Below, one piece after another: positions 54,190 through 63,690 of a stretch of DNA of 64,000 nt. The first letter of the stretch is position 1; each line of letters opens with the position of its first letter. This DNA comes from CAWIOX01 sp963837775 (lineage in GTDB: Bacteria; Pseudomonadota; Gammaproteobacteria; Burkholderiales; Burkholderiaceae_D): positions 1-64,000 of the forward strand of contig CAWIOX010000007.1 of the NCBI GenBank assembly GCA_963837775.1, read 5' to 3'. The notes beneath the pieces were generated by a model, which was not told the origin of the DNA, did no database searches, and saw nothing but the letters and a program-made list of their open reading frames with translations. Both the position numbers and the translations under genes were made by a program.

Positions 54190-55873
54190 ATGGATAAAAT
54201 CTGGCTGAAATCCTATCCAAAAGGCGTACCGGCAGAAATCGATTGCAGCCAGTATCACTCGCTGGCCCATTTGCTTGAAGAAGCCTTCGGCAAGCATGCA
54301 GCGCGCAATGCCTATGTCTGCATGGACAAATATCTGACCTATGGCGAGGTCGATGCGCTGTCGCGCAAGCTGGGCGCGTGGCTGCAAAACAAGGGCTTGA
54401 TAAAAGGGGCGCGGGTCGCGCTGATGATGCCCAATGTGCTGCAGTATCCGGTTGCGCTGGCGGCAGTGCTGCGCGCCGGCTACACGGTGGTCAACGTGAA
54501 TCCGCTGTACACGCCGCGTGAGCTGGAGCACCAGTTGAATGACTCCGGCGCCGAGGCGATCATCATCCTGGAAAATTTTGCCGTCACCCTGGAGCAGGTG
54601 ATACGCAAGACGCACATCAAGCATGTGGTGGTCGCCAGCATGGGCGACCTGCTGGGCGGCGTGAAGGGCGCCATCGTCAATTTCGTGGTGCGCAAGGTAA
54701 AGAAAATGGTGCCGGCGTTTTCCTTGCCGCAGGCGGTGAGTTTCAGGAAAATGCTGTCCGAAGCATCCGGCCTGACGCTCAGGCCGGTCGAACTGGGACC
54801 GGACGATATCGCGTTCCTGCAGTACACCGGCGGTACCACCGGCGTGTCGAAAGGGGCGATGCTGTCGCACCGCAATGTGATCGCCAACGTGCTGCAAACC
54901 GAGGCATGGGTGCAACCGGCGCTGGTCAAGGAGCCGCATGTCGAGCAACTGACGATGGTTTGCGCGTTGCCGCTGTATCACATCTTTGCGTTGACGCTGT
55001 GCTGTTTGCTCGGCACCCGCATCGGCGCGATTGAATCTGCTGATTCCGAATCCGCGCGACATTCCCGGCTTCATCAAGGAATTGGCGAAATACCGGATCA
55101 ATATATTTCCTGCGGTGAATACCTTGTATAACGCGTTGCTGAATAATCCCGATTTCGCCAAGCTCGATTTCTCGAGCCTGAAGGTGTGTATCGGCGGCGG
55201 CATGGCAGTGCAAAAGGTGGTTGCGGAGAAATGGGCGAAGGTGACCGCTTGTGCGATCGTCGAGGGCTACGGCCTGTCGGAAACCTCGCCGGTCGCGACC
55301 GCCAATCCGGTCGACGTGAGCGAGTATTCCGGCACCATCGGGGTGCCGATTCCGTCCACCGAAATCCTGATCCTGGATGATGCCGGCCAGCCGCTGCCCT
55401 TGGGGCAGGCCGGTGAAATTGCGATTCGCGGCCCGCAGGTCATGCTGGGCTACTGGCAGCGTCCGGATGAAACCGCAAAAGTGATGACGCCGGACGGCTT
55501 CTTCAAATCCGGCGATGTCGGCTTCATGGATGCGCGCGGCCATGTCAAGATCGTCGATCGCAAAAAGGACATGATTCTGGTATCCGGCTTCAATGTGTAT
55601 CCGAATGAAGTCGAGGCGGTCGTTGTCGAGCATCCGGGCGTGCTGGAATGCGCGTGCGTCGGCGTTCCCGACGAGCATTCGGGCGAGGCGGTGAAAGTGT
55701 TCGTGGTGCGCCGCGACTCCGGGCTGACGGCCAGGCAGTTGCAGGATTTCTGCAAGGAGGAATTGACCGGCTACAAGCGGCCGAAATACATCGAATTCCG
55801 CGATGTGCTGCCGAAGACGAATGTCGGCAAGATCCTGCGGCGCGAATTAAGGGATGAGAAGGCGCACGCCTGA
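54190..55873 (+). CDS. fadD: Long-chain fatty acid-CoA ligase (frameshift)
   Basis: It is about 560 residues across two frames, starting at the ATG that opens 'MDKIWLKSYPKGVPAEID'. The ATP/AMP signature is 'LQYTGGTTGVSKGAMLSHRN' and the C-terminal motifs are 'VEGYGLSETSPVATANPV' and 'DRKKDMILVSGFNVYPNEVE'. A +1 frame change at about 55030 (GGCGCGATTGAATC) bridges 'LLGTRIGA' to 'LNLLIPNPRDIPGF'. It activates fatty acids to acyl-CoA for degradation. A strong terminator follows. Confidence 0.88.
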
Positions 55874-55898
55874 GCGCCGGCGGCTTCCGGATCGATCA

Positions 55899-55928
55899 AA
55901 ACCGCCTGCTTCGCCAGGCGGTTTTTTT
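55899..55928 (+). terminator. Rho-independent terminator after fadD
   Basis: AAACCGCCT (55899-55907) pairs with AGGCGGTTT (55916-55924), loop GCTTCGCC, then T7. Confidence 0.93.
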
Positions 55929-55974
55929 ATGGCGCGTTACGCTCCCCTTTGAATTCTGTAAATTGATAAAAACA

Positions 55975-56050
55975 GGGGGTATGTGTCAATAAGTGCACTT
56001 AGCCGCACGTATTTACTGGGCTGTTAAAAATACAGTCGCCCAGTATATTT
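55975..56050 (+). repeat. Dispersed intergenic structured element, copy B
   Basis: This copy has a GGGGGTAT box, a GTGT/TGCAC pairing, the CCGCACG core 28 bp after the box, an AGCC/GGCT pair around the core, ATAC 27 bp later and an AGTATATTT end. It lies past the fadD terminator, in sense orientation, between fadD and the convergent thioesterase. Confidence 0.8.
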
Positions 56051-56101
56051 CTAACGTGGCAGGGGCCGTTGAAAACGGCGCGGAAAACAGCGTTCATGGC
56101 G

Positions 56102-56560
56102 TTATTCGCGCCCGGATGTCGGCGCCGGCAGCGGCGGAATCTGGCGCGGTTTGCGGCTCTCGTCGGTGGCCACATAGGTCAGCGTGGCTTCCGTCACCTT
56201 GACCGTATCGGCCTCCAGCCGGTTGCGTTCGGCATAGACTTCGACATTGACGGTGATCGAGGTGTTGCCGACCTTGACGATGTCGACGTAGAACGACAGC
56301 AGATCGCCGACGAACACCGGATGCTTGAACAGGAAGGAGTTGACCGCGATGGTCGCCACCCGCCCGTTGGAGCGGCGCGCTGCCGGAATCGCGCCGGCGA
56401 TATCGACTTGCGACATGATCCAGCCGCCGAACACATCGCCGTGCACATTCGCATCGGCCGGCATCGGCATCACGCGCAACTGCGGCATTTTTCCGGGCGG
56501 CAGTCCATTGGCCGGCGTTTGCTGGGGGTTGCTTGCTGCGGGGAAATTTGAGGTCGGCAT
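56102..56560 (-). CDS. YciA-like acyl-CoA thioesterase (hotdog fold)
   Basis: The protein has 152 residues from the ATG at 56560 ('MPTSNFPAASNPQQ'); a TTG two codons upstream is an alternative. The hotdog signature 'ADANVHGDVFGGWIMSQVDI' and 'VFVGDLLSFYVDIVKVGNTS' match the YciA/BFIT cytosolic acyl-CoA thioesterases, which hydrolyse acyl-CoA to free acid and CoA. Encoded convergent to fadD, it may balance acyl-CoA pools. Confidence 0.9.
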   Translation of the reverse strand: MPTSNFPAASNPQQTPANGLPPGKMPQLRVMPMPADANVHGDVFGGWIMSQVDIAGAIPAARRSNGRVATIAVNSFLFKHPVFVGDLLSFYVDIVKVGNTSITVNVEVYAERNRLEADTVKVTEATLTYVATDESRKPRQIPPLPAPTSGRE

Positions 56561-56622
56561 AATCAAAATTATTCTTAGGGCTACAATCTGTCTGATTGAA
56601 CCATAAAAGAACTGTTTCCGCC

Positions 56623-58479
56623 ATGCGCCGTTATCCCGACTCTCCGCCCGTTCCGCCTGCCAAGCAGGGCCCCCGCAATGACTGGGGCACGCTCAAGACC
56701 CTGCTGCCTTACCTGCTGGTCTACAAATGGCGCGTGCTGCTGGCGCTGGTATTCCTGGTGGGCGCCAAGCTGGCCAATGTCGGCGTGCCGCTGGTGCTCA
56801 AGCAGCTGATCGATCACATGACGATCAGCCCCAGCAACCCAAAGGCGCTGCTGGTGTTGCCGCTCGGGCTGCTGGTCGCGTACGGGGCGCTGCGGCTGTC
56901 GACCACGGTATTTACCGAGTTGCGCGAATTCGTTTTCGCCAAGGTCACGCAGCGCGCGGTGCGCACCGTGGCGTTGCAGGTGTTCCGCCATTTGCATGCG
57001 CTGTCGCTGCGCTTCCACCTGAACCGGCAGACCGGCGGCATGACGCGCGACATCGAACGCGGTACGCGCGGCATCTCGTCGCTGGTGTCCTACACGCTGT
57101 TTTCGATCCTGCCGACGCTGATCGAAATCGCGCTGGTGCTGGGCTATCTGATCACGCATTACGACATCTGGTTTGCGGTGATCACGATCGCCGCACTGCT
57201 GGCCTACATCGTGTTTACGGTCTCCGTCACCGAGTGGCGCACCCACTTCCGCCGCACCATGAACGAGCTCGACTCGAAGGCCAGCAGCAAGGCGATCGAT
57301 TCCCTGATCAATTATGAAACCGTCAAATATTTCGGCAACGAGGATTACGAGGCCAGGCGTTACGACCACAGCCTGCAAAGCTGGGAAATTGCCGCCGTCA
57401 AGTCGCAAACTTCGCTGTCGCTGCTCAACACCGGGCAGTCGGTCATCATTGCGACTGCCGTGACGCTGATGCTGTGGCGCGCGACCCAGGGCGTGATCGC
57501 CGGCCAGATGACGCTGGGCGACCTGGTGCTGGTCAATGCGTTCATGATCCAGTTGTACATCCCGCTGAATTTTCTGGGCGTACTGTATCGCGAGATCAAG
57601 CAGTGTCTGGCCGACATGGAACGGCTGTTTTCCCTGCTGCAGCAAGACAAGGAAATCGCCGATGCGCCGCATGCGCAGCCGCTGGTCGTGAAGGGGGCCG
57701 AGGTGCGTTTTTCGCATGTCGAATTCAGTTACGATCCGAAGCGGCAAATCCTGTTCGATGTCGATTTCACGATCCCGGCCGGCACCACGACCGCGGTGGT
57801 CGGACATAGCGGCTCGGGCAAATCGACGCTGGCGCGCCTGCTGTTCCGCTTTTACGAAGTCAATGCGGGCCGCATCACGATCGATGGCCAGGATCTGCGC
57901 GATATCACGCAGACCTCGCTGCGCCAGGCGATCGGCATCGTGCCGCAGGATACCGTGCTGTTCAATGAATCGATCGAGTACAACATCGCGTATGGCCAGC
58001 CGGGCGCCAGCAAGGAGCAGATCGTCGCGGCGGCCAAGGCCGCCTATATCCACGACTTCATCGAGTCGCTGCCGGACGGTTATGCAACCACCGTCGGCGA
58101 GCGCGGCCTGAAGCTGTCCGGCGGCGAGAAGCAGCGCGTCGCGATCGCCCGCACCCTGCTGAAAAATCCGGCCATCCTGATTTTCGACGAAGCCACTTCG
58201 GCGCTCGATTCGAAGGCCGAGCAGGCGATCCAGCTGCAGTTGAAGGAGATCGCGCAGCACCGCAGCACGCTGGTGATCGCGCACCGTTTGTCGACCATTG
58301 CCGACGCCGCGCAGATCCTGGTGCTGGATCACGGCCGCATCGTCGAACGCGGCTCGCATACCGCGTTGCTGGCGGCGCAGGGGCTGTATGCGCAGATGTG
58401 GGCGCGGCAGCAGGCGGGGCAGGATGCGGATCGCTTGTCGTCGCCGCTGGATGACAATCGTGCCGCGCTGGCTTCTTAG
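56623..58479 (+). CDS. atmA: Atm1/ABCB7-type ABC exporter (permease-ATPase)
   Basis: The protein has 618 residues from the ATG at 56623; an upstream TTG adds nine. Six helices (about 35-320) with 'GMTRDIERGTRGISSLVSYT' and 'NYETVKYFGNEDYEARRY' are diagnostic of mitochondrial-Atm1-like exporters. The ATPase has Walker A 'VVGHSGSGKSTLARL', signature 'LSGGEKQRVAIARTL' and Walker B 'ILIFDEATSALD'. In bacteria such proteins export glutathione or metal-thiol compounds. A LysR gene follows after eight bases. Confidence 0.92.
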   Translation: MRRYPDSPPVPPAKQGPRNDWGTLKTLLPYLLVYKWRVLLALVFLVGAKLANVGVPLVLKQLIDHMTISPSNPKALLVLPLGLLVAYGALRLSTTVFTELREFVFAKVTQRAVRTVALQVFRHLHALSLRFHLNRQTGGMTRDIERGTRGISSLVSYTLFSILPTLIEIALVLGYLITHYDIWFAVITIAALLAYIVFTVSVTEWRTHFRRTMNELDSKASSKAIDSLINYETVKYFGNEDYEARRYDHSLQSWEIAAVKSQTSLSLLNTGQSVIIATAVTLMLWRATQGVIAGQMTLGDLVLVNAFMIQLYIPLNFLGVLYREIKQCLADMERLFSLLQQDKEIADAPHAQPLVVKGAEVRFSHVEFSYDPKRQILFDVDFTIPAGTTTAVVGHSGSGKSTLARLLFRFYEVNAGRITIDGQDLRDITQTSLRQAIGIVPQDTVLFNESIEYNIAYGQPGASKEQIVAAAKAAYIHDFIESLPDGYATTVGERGLKLSGGEKQRVAIARTLLKNPAILIFDEATSALDSKAEQAIQLQLKEIAQHRSTLVIAHRLSTIADAAQILVLDHGRIVERGSHTALLAAQGLYAQMWARQQAGQDADRLSSPLDDNRAALAS

Positions 58480-58487
58480 GAACAATT

Positions 58488-59465
58488 ATGGAAACCAGAT
58501 GGCTGGAAGATTTCATTTCGCTGGCTGAGACGCGCAGTTTCAGCCGTTCGGCAGAGCTGCGCCATGTCACGCAGCCGGCTTTCTCGCGCCGCATCCAATC
58601 GCTGGAGGCATGGCTGGGCACCGATCTGATCGATCGCACTTCGTATCCGACCCGCCTGACCTCGGCCGGCGAGGTGTTTTACGAGCAGTCGGTCGAAGTG
58701 CTGGGGCAGATCGACAATGTGCGCGCGCTGATGCGCGGCAAGCGCCCGACCGGCCAGACCACGATCGACTTTGCGGTGCCGCATACGCTGTCGCTGACCT
58801 ATATGCCGAAGTGGATGACGACGCTGGAATCCGAATTCGGGCTGCTCAATACCCGGCTGATCGCGCTCAACGTGCATGATGCGGTGATGCGCCTGGTGGA
58901 AGGCGGCAGCGATTTGCTGATGTGCTACCACCATCCGCATCAACCGCTGCAACTCGACGCCAGCCGTTACGACATGATTTCGCTGGGACGCGAAGCGCTG
59001 CGCGCCTACACCCGCTGCGACCGGGACGGGGTGCCGAAGTTCCTGCTGCCCGGCGACAGCAAGTCGCCGCTGCCGTTCCTGTCGTACTCGCACAATGCCT
59101 ATTTCGGACGCATGGTCGAACTGATCCTGTCGAATGCGAAGCGGCCGCTGCATCTGGCAACCTGCTATGAAACCGATATGGCGGAAGGCCTGAAGATGAT
59201 GGCGCTGGAAGGGCGCGGCGTGGTGTTCCTGCCCGATTCCGCCGTCACGCGCGAGGTCAAGCAAAAGCGCCTGATGCGCGCCGACGATGGCAATGCGGAT
59301 TGGGAAGTCGAGATGGAAATCCGGCTGTACCGCGAGCGCCCTTCGGCCCAGCGTCCCGGCAAACCGGTGGTTTCCAGGCTGTGGGATTACCTTTTGCAGA
59401 GAAGTAAATCCGAGGGCGCAGTCAAGCTGCGCAAGCGCGGCGTCGCGAAGAAAACGGATAAATAA
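58488..59465 (+). CDS. LysR-family regulator (HypT/YjiE-like)
   Basis: The protein has 325 residues. The winged helix at 1-60 ('METRWLEDFISLAETRSFSR', 'HVTQPAFSRRIQSLEAWLG') belongs to the HypT/YjiE-like group of LysR proteins. A substrate-binding domain (about 90-295) follows, then a basic tail. HypT responds to hypochlorite in E. coli; that role is not certain here. It is read in the same direction as the Atm1 gene, eight bases after it, so the two may be one transcript. Confidence 0.88.
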   Translation: METRWLEDFISLAETRSFSRSAELRHVTQPAFSRRIQSLEAWLGTDLIDRTSYPTRLTSAGEVFYEQSVEVLGQIDNVRALMRGKRPTGQTTIDFAVPHTLSLTYMPKWMTTLESEFGLLNTRLIALNVHDAVMRLVEGGSDLLMCYHHPHQPLQLDASRYDMISLGREALRAYTRCDRDGVPKFLLPGDSKSPLPFLSYSHNAYFGRMVELILSNAKRPLHLATCYETDMAEGLKMMALEGRGVVFLPDSAVTREVKQKRLMRADDGNADWEVEMEIRLYRERPSAQRPGKPVVSRLWDYLLQRSKSEGAVKLRKRGVAKKTDK

Positions 59466-59826
59466 TTGGCGTCGACCATGCCGATGCCTGCGCCTCGCGC
59501 ATGGAAAAGTTTGAAGGGCGGGATGGCAGGGCCGGTGACTTTACTCGTGATATGCGCGCACGCAACTCCACCCGGTTCGACCAGATGAGGCAGCAGCCGC
59601 GTTCCTTTGCACATGAAGTGCAACGCGGAACGTCTCGCTCAGCCGCCTGTATAAACCCGATCTTGTCGTTTTGAAGCGAACGCGTGGTCAGTTCCCGATG
59701 TTCTTATTTAATGCGACACCCAATAGCCGGCCGAGGTCATGAGTTACGCGGCCGGAAGGGCGACCTGCGTATGTATGTTTCATACAAGCTGTCGGCAGGC
59801 GATCGCCGGAAATTCCTGGTTGGCCG
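59466..59826. other. Non-coding region between the LysR gene and sdhB
   Basis: These 361 bases lie between two converging genes. No gene of normal composition is found on either strand, no sdhE-like sequence follows sdhB, and no dispersed element is present. Nothing further is identified. Confidence 0.4.
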
Positions 59827-60522
59827 TTAAAACGATTTCCTGACCATCATCAGCCGGATTCTTTCGATCGCGCGCGACGGCTCCAGACCCTTCGGGCAGA
59901 CTTCGGTGCAGTTCATGATTGTGCGACAACGGAACAGCCGATACGCATCATTCAAATCATCGAGCCTCTCTTCAGTCGCCTTATCACGGCTGTCGACAAT
60001 AAAACGGCAGGCCTGTAGCAGGCCTGCCGGCCCGACGAATTTGTCCGGGTTCCACCAGAATGACGGGCATTGGCTGGAGCAGCAGGCGCACAGAATGCAT
60101 TCATACAAGCCGTCAAGTTCGTCGCGTTCTTCCGGCGATTGCAGGCGTTCCTTTTCGGGCGGCTTATCGTCGTTGATCAGAAACGGCTTGATCGAGTAAT
60201 ACTGCTTATAGAATTGCGTCATGTCGACCACCAGATCCCGAATAACCGGAAAACTCGGCAACGGACGCAGTATGATCGGTTCCTTCAAACTCCTGACGGG
60301 CGTCACGCACGCGAGGCCATTGCGGCCATTGATGTTGATCGCGTCGGAGCCGCACACGCCTTCGCGACAGGACTTCCTGATGGTCAGAGAATCGTCTTCC
60401 ATCTTGATGCGCAAAATTGCATCCAGCAGCATATGGTCGGTCGGTTCCAGCGCGATGTCATAACTTTGCATACGCGGCCTGGCATCGGCGTCTGGATCGA
60501 AGCGGTAGATTGAGAATTTCAT
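59827..60522 (-). CDS. sdhB: Succinate dehydrogenase iron-sulfur subunit
   Basis: The protein has 231 residues. The 2Fe-2S cysteines are in 'SCREGVCGSDAININGRNGLAC'-type context (CREGVCG, GLAC). The 4Fe-4S and 3Fe-4S motifs are 'CILCACCSSQCPSFWW' and 'CRTIMNCTEVCPKGLEP'. It passes electrons from the flavoprotein SdhA to the membrane heme and quinone. It is intact and of usual length. The neighbour upstream is a DUF488 gene, not sdhA. Confidence 0.96.
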   Translation of the reverse strand: MKFSIYRFDPDADARPRMQSYDIALEPTDHMLLDAILRIKMEDDSLTIRKSCREGVCGSDAININGRNGLACVTPVRSLKEPIILRPLPSFPVIRDLVVDMTQFYKQYYSIKPFLINDDKPPEKERLQSPEERDELDGLYECILCACCSSQCPSFWWNPDKFVGPAGLLQACRFIVDSRDKATEERLDDLNDAYRLFRCRTIMNCTEVCPKGLEPSRAIERIRLMMVRKSF

Positions 60523-60531
60523 GCATGGTCC

Positions 60532-61104
60532 CTATTTGCTGGCTTGACTCAAGGTATTTTCTGCTTCAGGCGGATAGATGATTTTCAGGCCATCTACCTG
60601 CGCCCAGCGCGTAAGTGCATGCAACTTGCGCTCTTTCGCGCCAATGATGTCTTCAACCCGTAGGCCGCGCACGGTAAGCGCGTCGGCGATCAGCGAACGA
60701 TGGCAGCGCCAAGGCACCGCTTCGGCACACATCAATGCGCAGCGTTCGTGCGCAGCCAGTGTTGCGACCTGTTCGACATTGGCGGCAAACTCAGGCGTCT
60801 GCATATAGTCAGCGTATCCCCGGAAAGAGGCGTTGCGCCAACCGCCATTGAGCGAGTCCGGGCGCGAATGACGCAAGCCGCCGAGGCCAGGCACATGCGT
60901 GTAATTGATTCCGACCGCCAGCAACGAGGCCGGCAGCGAATCAAGGCTGAACTGCGGATTATGGCGCGAGCGCGGGATGGTGCGCACATCCAGAACATGG
61001 ATGACATTGTTGGCCTTCAACAGGCCGATGAAGGTGTCCAGTCGGAGCGTGGAATGCCCGATGGTGCAGATAATCGGTTCTGCTGTCACATGTTCTGGCG
61101 TCAT
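60532..61104 (-). CDS. DUF488 domain-containing protein, between sdhD and sdhB
   Basis: The protein has 190 residues. 'TIGHSTLRLDTFIGLLKANN' near the start, 'VRTIPRSRHNPQF' (family motif), and 'CAEAVPWRCHRSLIADAL' near the end are DUF488 signatures. The family is uncharacterised; a Cys-His nuclease-like or redox role has been suggested, not shown. It takes the place of sdhA in the sdhCDAB order: 9 bases separate it from sdhB and 78 from sdhD. It is probably transcribed from the sdh promoter. Confidence 0.9.
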   Translation of the reverse strand: MTPEHVTAEPIICTIGHSTLRLDTFIGLLKANNVIHVLDVRTIPRSRHNPQFSLDSLPASLLAVGINYTHVPGLGGLRHSRPDSLNGGWRNASFRGYADYMQTPEFAANVEQVATLAAHERCALMCAEAVPWRCHRSLIADALTVRGLRVEDIIGAKERKLHALTRWAQVDGLKIIYPPEAENTLSQASK

Positions 61105-61182
61105 TTCGTGTCCGGGCGATCCGCAGGTGTTGGGGCAAAGACTAATCTGGCCAGAGTATGAAATTCATGCTGGACGTGCGTT

Positions 61183-61521
61183 TCAGCGCGGCGCCAACAA
61201 CAGGATTTTCATAATCCACAATGCAAGACCGGCCACAACGAAGCTCAGCAACGCGAGCGCGGAAACACGCAAGGCAAGCGGACGAACATAGTCCATCATC
61301 ACATCGCGCAGGCCGATCCAGGCATGCAATAACAACGCGCCAAAGAAAAGCGTGGTCGCGATCAGAACCAATGGCGCAGTGATCCAGTCGCGCCAGTCGA
61401 AATAGGAATGCGGCGGATCGAAAATGAAATGGAGCAGCACGAACACGCAGAACAACAGCATGTAGACCGCGGTGAAACGCTGCACTATCCACGCACGCAA
61501 TCCGGAAACCGCCTTTTTCAA
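61183..61521 (-). CDS. sdhD: Succinate dehydrogenase membrane anchor subunit
   Basis: The protein has 112 residues with three membrane helices. The opening 'GLRAWIVQRFTAVYMLLF' and 'LLLHAWIGLRDVMMDYV' (with the conserved His and the quinone-site Asp-Tyr region) are SdhD signatures. The start overlaps the sdhC stop by four bases. Confidence 0.93.
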   Translation of the reverse strand: MKKAVSGLRAWIVQRFTAVYMLLFCVFVLLHFIFDPPHSYFDWRDWITAPLVLIATTLFFGALLLHAWIGLRDVMMDYVRPLALRVSALALLSFVVAGLALWIMKILLLAPR

Positions 61522-61892
61522 AATAATGCCCCCACGCTCAGTAGCGCGATGGCCGCTGCACTGCAGTTGACGATCCAGGCGCTGGTGCGGGCCGCGTGCA
61601 AATGCGAGCCAACATCGATGTCACTCAGCAGATGGCGTAGTCCAGCCAGCAAATGATGCGTCAACGCCCAGATAAACAGGATCGCAAGGCATTTGAACGC
61701 CAGCTGATCGAACATGCCGACAACCTGTGCATAGCCATACTGGCCCTGCAACGACAGTTCAAGCAGATACAGGTTGAATGGAATGCCGAGCGCCAAAATG
61801 ATGCCCGTAATCCGGTGGGCGATTGACGTGAGCGAGCCGACCGGCATCTGGATTTCAGTCAGGTTGAAAAATACCGGTCGACGATCTTTCAT
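61518..61892 (-). CDS. sdhC: Succinate dehydrogenase cytochrome b556 subunit
   Basis: The protein has 124 residues with three membrane helices. 'PVGSLTSIAHRITGIILALG' is the SdhC signature with the quinone-site Ser and Arg, and 'THHLLAGLRHLLSDID' carries the heme-ligand His. It is the first gene of the sdh transcript on this strand. Confidence 0.94.
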   Translation of the reverse strand: MKDRRPVFFNLTEIQMPVGSLTSIAHRITGIILALGIPFNLYLLELSLQGQYGYAQVVGMFDQLAFKCLAILFIWALTHHLLAGLRHLLSDIDVGSHLHAARTSAWIVNCSAAAIALLSVGALF

Positions 61893-62402
61893 TTTTTTCC
61901 AAAAGTCGCAGCAGGGTTATTGTGAAGGTATTTTTTTTGGGTCATGCAGGTACTGCGGCAATTAAACATCTCAACGATGCGCCTCGGATGATTTTTTTCG
62001 CAAGTAATTTCAATATAGGATTGAAGCGCCGGAATTACCAGCGGTACGACGTGCGACAAGATGCCTGCCATGCTGCCAGCCAGTGCCTGCAAAAATTTTC
62101 AACAGGAATAAGGATGAAAAGGCTGCACAGCACCCCTTTCGCTGCTGGCTTCCAGAGCGCAAGCGAGGTTGACCGGCAAAATTTACCTACCCGTTTTTTC
62201 GTGTTTTTCGGCGGGGAGCATATTTTGTTTCATTCCGCATCAAAAAATAGTGTGTTTTCATAACTATGCTTTAAATGCATAGTTTCATGCGCGTAAAGCA
62301 TTGGCTTTGGCGTGCTGCGTTGCCTTACGATTTGGGCCTTGCCGTGCCACAGAAAACGTGTCGTAGTGGCGGCGGCTTCGATATCTAAGGAGCGTTCACA
62401 GC
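61893..62402. other. Divergent regulatory region between sdhC and gdhA
   Basis: These 510 bases hold the sdh and gdhA promoters. The sdhC side is AT-rich. No gene of normal composition is seen. The only structured site I find is the inverted repeat at 62262-62284. Confidence 0.5.
62262..62284. promoter_or_regulatory. Candidate LysR-type operator upstream of gdhA
   Basis: AACTATGC (62262-62269) and GCATAGTT (62277-62284) form a perfect inverted repeat with a 7-base centre, matching the ATAC-N7-GTAT / T-N11-A style of LysR sites, about 120 bp before gdhA. The regulator is not known. Confidence 0.45.
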
Positions 62403-63690
62403 ATGTCCAGTCAACACACAATCCCGTCCTACCTCAACCACGACGACCTCGGCCCATGGGGCGTCTATCTTGAGCAAATCGATCGCGTCACGCCTTATCT
62501 CGGCTCGCTGGCGCGCTGGGTCGAGACGCTCAAGCGTCCGAAGCGCATCCTGGTGGTCGATGTCCCGATCGAGCGCGATGACGGCACGATTGCCCACTTC
62601 GAAGGCTATCGGGTGCAGCACAATATGTCGCGCGGTCCGGGCAAGGGCGGCGTGCGTTTCCATCAGGATGTGACGCTGTCGGAAGTGATGGCGCTGTCGG
62701 CCTGGATGACGGTCAAGAATGCCGCAGTCAATGTGCCATACGGCGGTGCCAAGGGCGGCATCCGCCTCGATCCGAAGACGCTCTCGAAAGGCGAATTGCA
62801 GCGCGTCACGCGCCGTTACACCAGCGAAATCGGCATCATCATCGGGCCTAACAAGGATATCCCGGCGCCGGACGTCAACACCAATGAGCAGACCATGGCG
62901 TGGATGATGGATACCTTCTCGATGAACGTCGGCGGCACCGCCACCGGCGTCGTCACCGGCAAGCCGATTTCCCTCGGCGGCAGCCTGGGTCGGCACGAAG
63001 CGACCGGCCGCGGCGTGTATGTGGTGGGTTGCGAAGCGGCCGCCAAGCGCGGCATGGACATCAAGGGTGCGCGGATCGCGGTCCAGGGTTTCGGTAACGT
63101 CGGCGGTATCGCCGCACGCCTGTTTGCCGAAGCCGGCGCCAAAGTGGTGGCGGTGCAGGATCATGTGACCACCGTGTATGCCGAAGGCGGGCTGGATGTG
63201 CCGGCCTTGCTGGCGCATGTGGCAGCAACAGGGCAGCGTCGACGGCTTTGCCGGCGCCGATGCCTTGCTGCCGAACGCGGAGTTCTGGAGCGTCAATTGC
63301 GACATCTTGATCCCTGCCGCGCTGGAGCAGCAAATCACCAAGGACAATGCCAACCAGATCCGCGCCAAGATCATCCTGGAAGGTGCGAACGGCCCGACCA
63401 CGCCGGAAGCGGATGACATCCTGCGCGAAAAAGGCGTGCTGATCATCCCCGACGTGATTGCCAATGCCGGCGGCGTGACGGTCAGCTATTTTGAATGGGT
63501 GCAGGATTTCTCCAGCTTCTTCTGGACCGAAGAAGAGATCAATCAGCGCCTGACCCGCATCATGCGCGAAGCGTTTGCCAGCGTCTGGCAAGTCGCGGAA
63601 GACAAAAATGTCTCGATCCGTACCGCGGCCTTCATCATTGCCTGCACCCGCGTGCTGCAAGCGCGTGAAGTGCGTGGTCTGTACCCTTGA
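62403..63690 (+). CDS. gdhA: Glu/Leu/Phe/Val-type glutamate dehydrogenase (frameshift)
   Basis: It is about 428 residues across two frames. 'RPKRILVVDVPIERDDG', 'GPGKGGVRFHQDV' and 'PYGGAKGGIRLDPKTL' carry the glutamate-binding and catalytic Lys; 'AVQGFGNVGGIAARLFAEAG' is the NAD site; 'EGANGPTTPEADDIL' and 'VSYFEWVQDFSSFFWTEEEI' end the family pattern. A +1 change at about 63215 (CATGTGGCAGC, one extra G) restores the frame. It interconverts glutamate and 2-oxoglutarate plus ammonia. It diverges from the sdh genes. Confidence 0.92.

Noticed and set aside
56581..58485. Very long minus-strand open frame opposite the Atm1-type gene
   Set aside because: It is an antisense shadow rich in Arg, His and Gln; the plus strand carries a complete ABC exporter with all motifs.
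59387..59623. Minus-strand frame in the LysR-sdhB gap
   Set aside because: It overlaps the LysR 3' end, has no ribosome site and no recognisable family.
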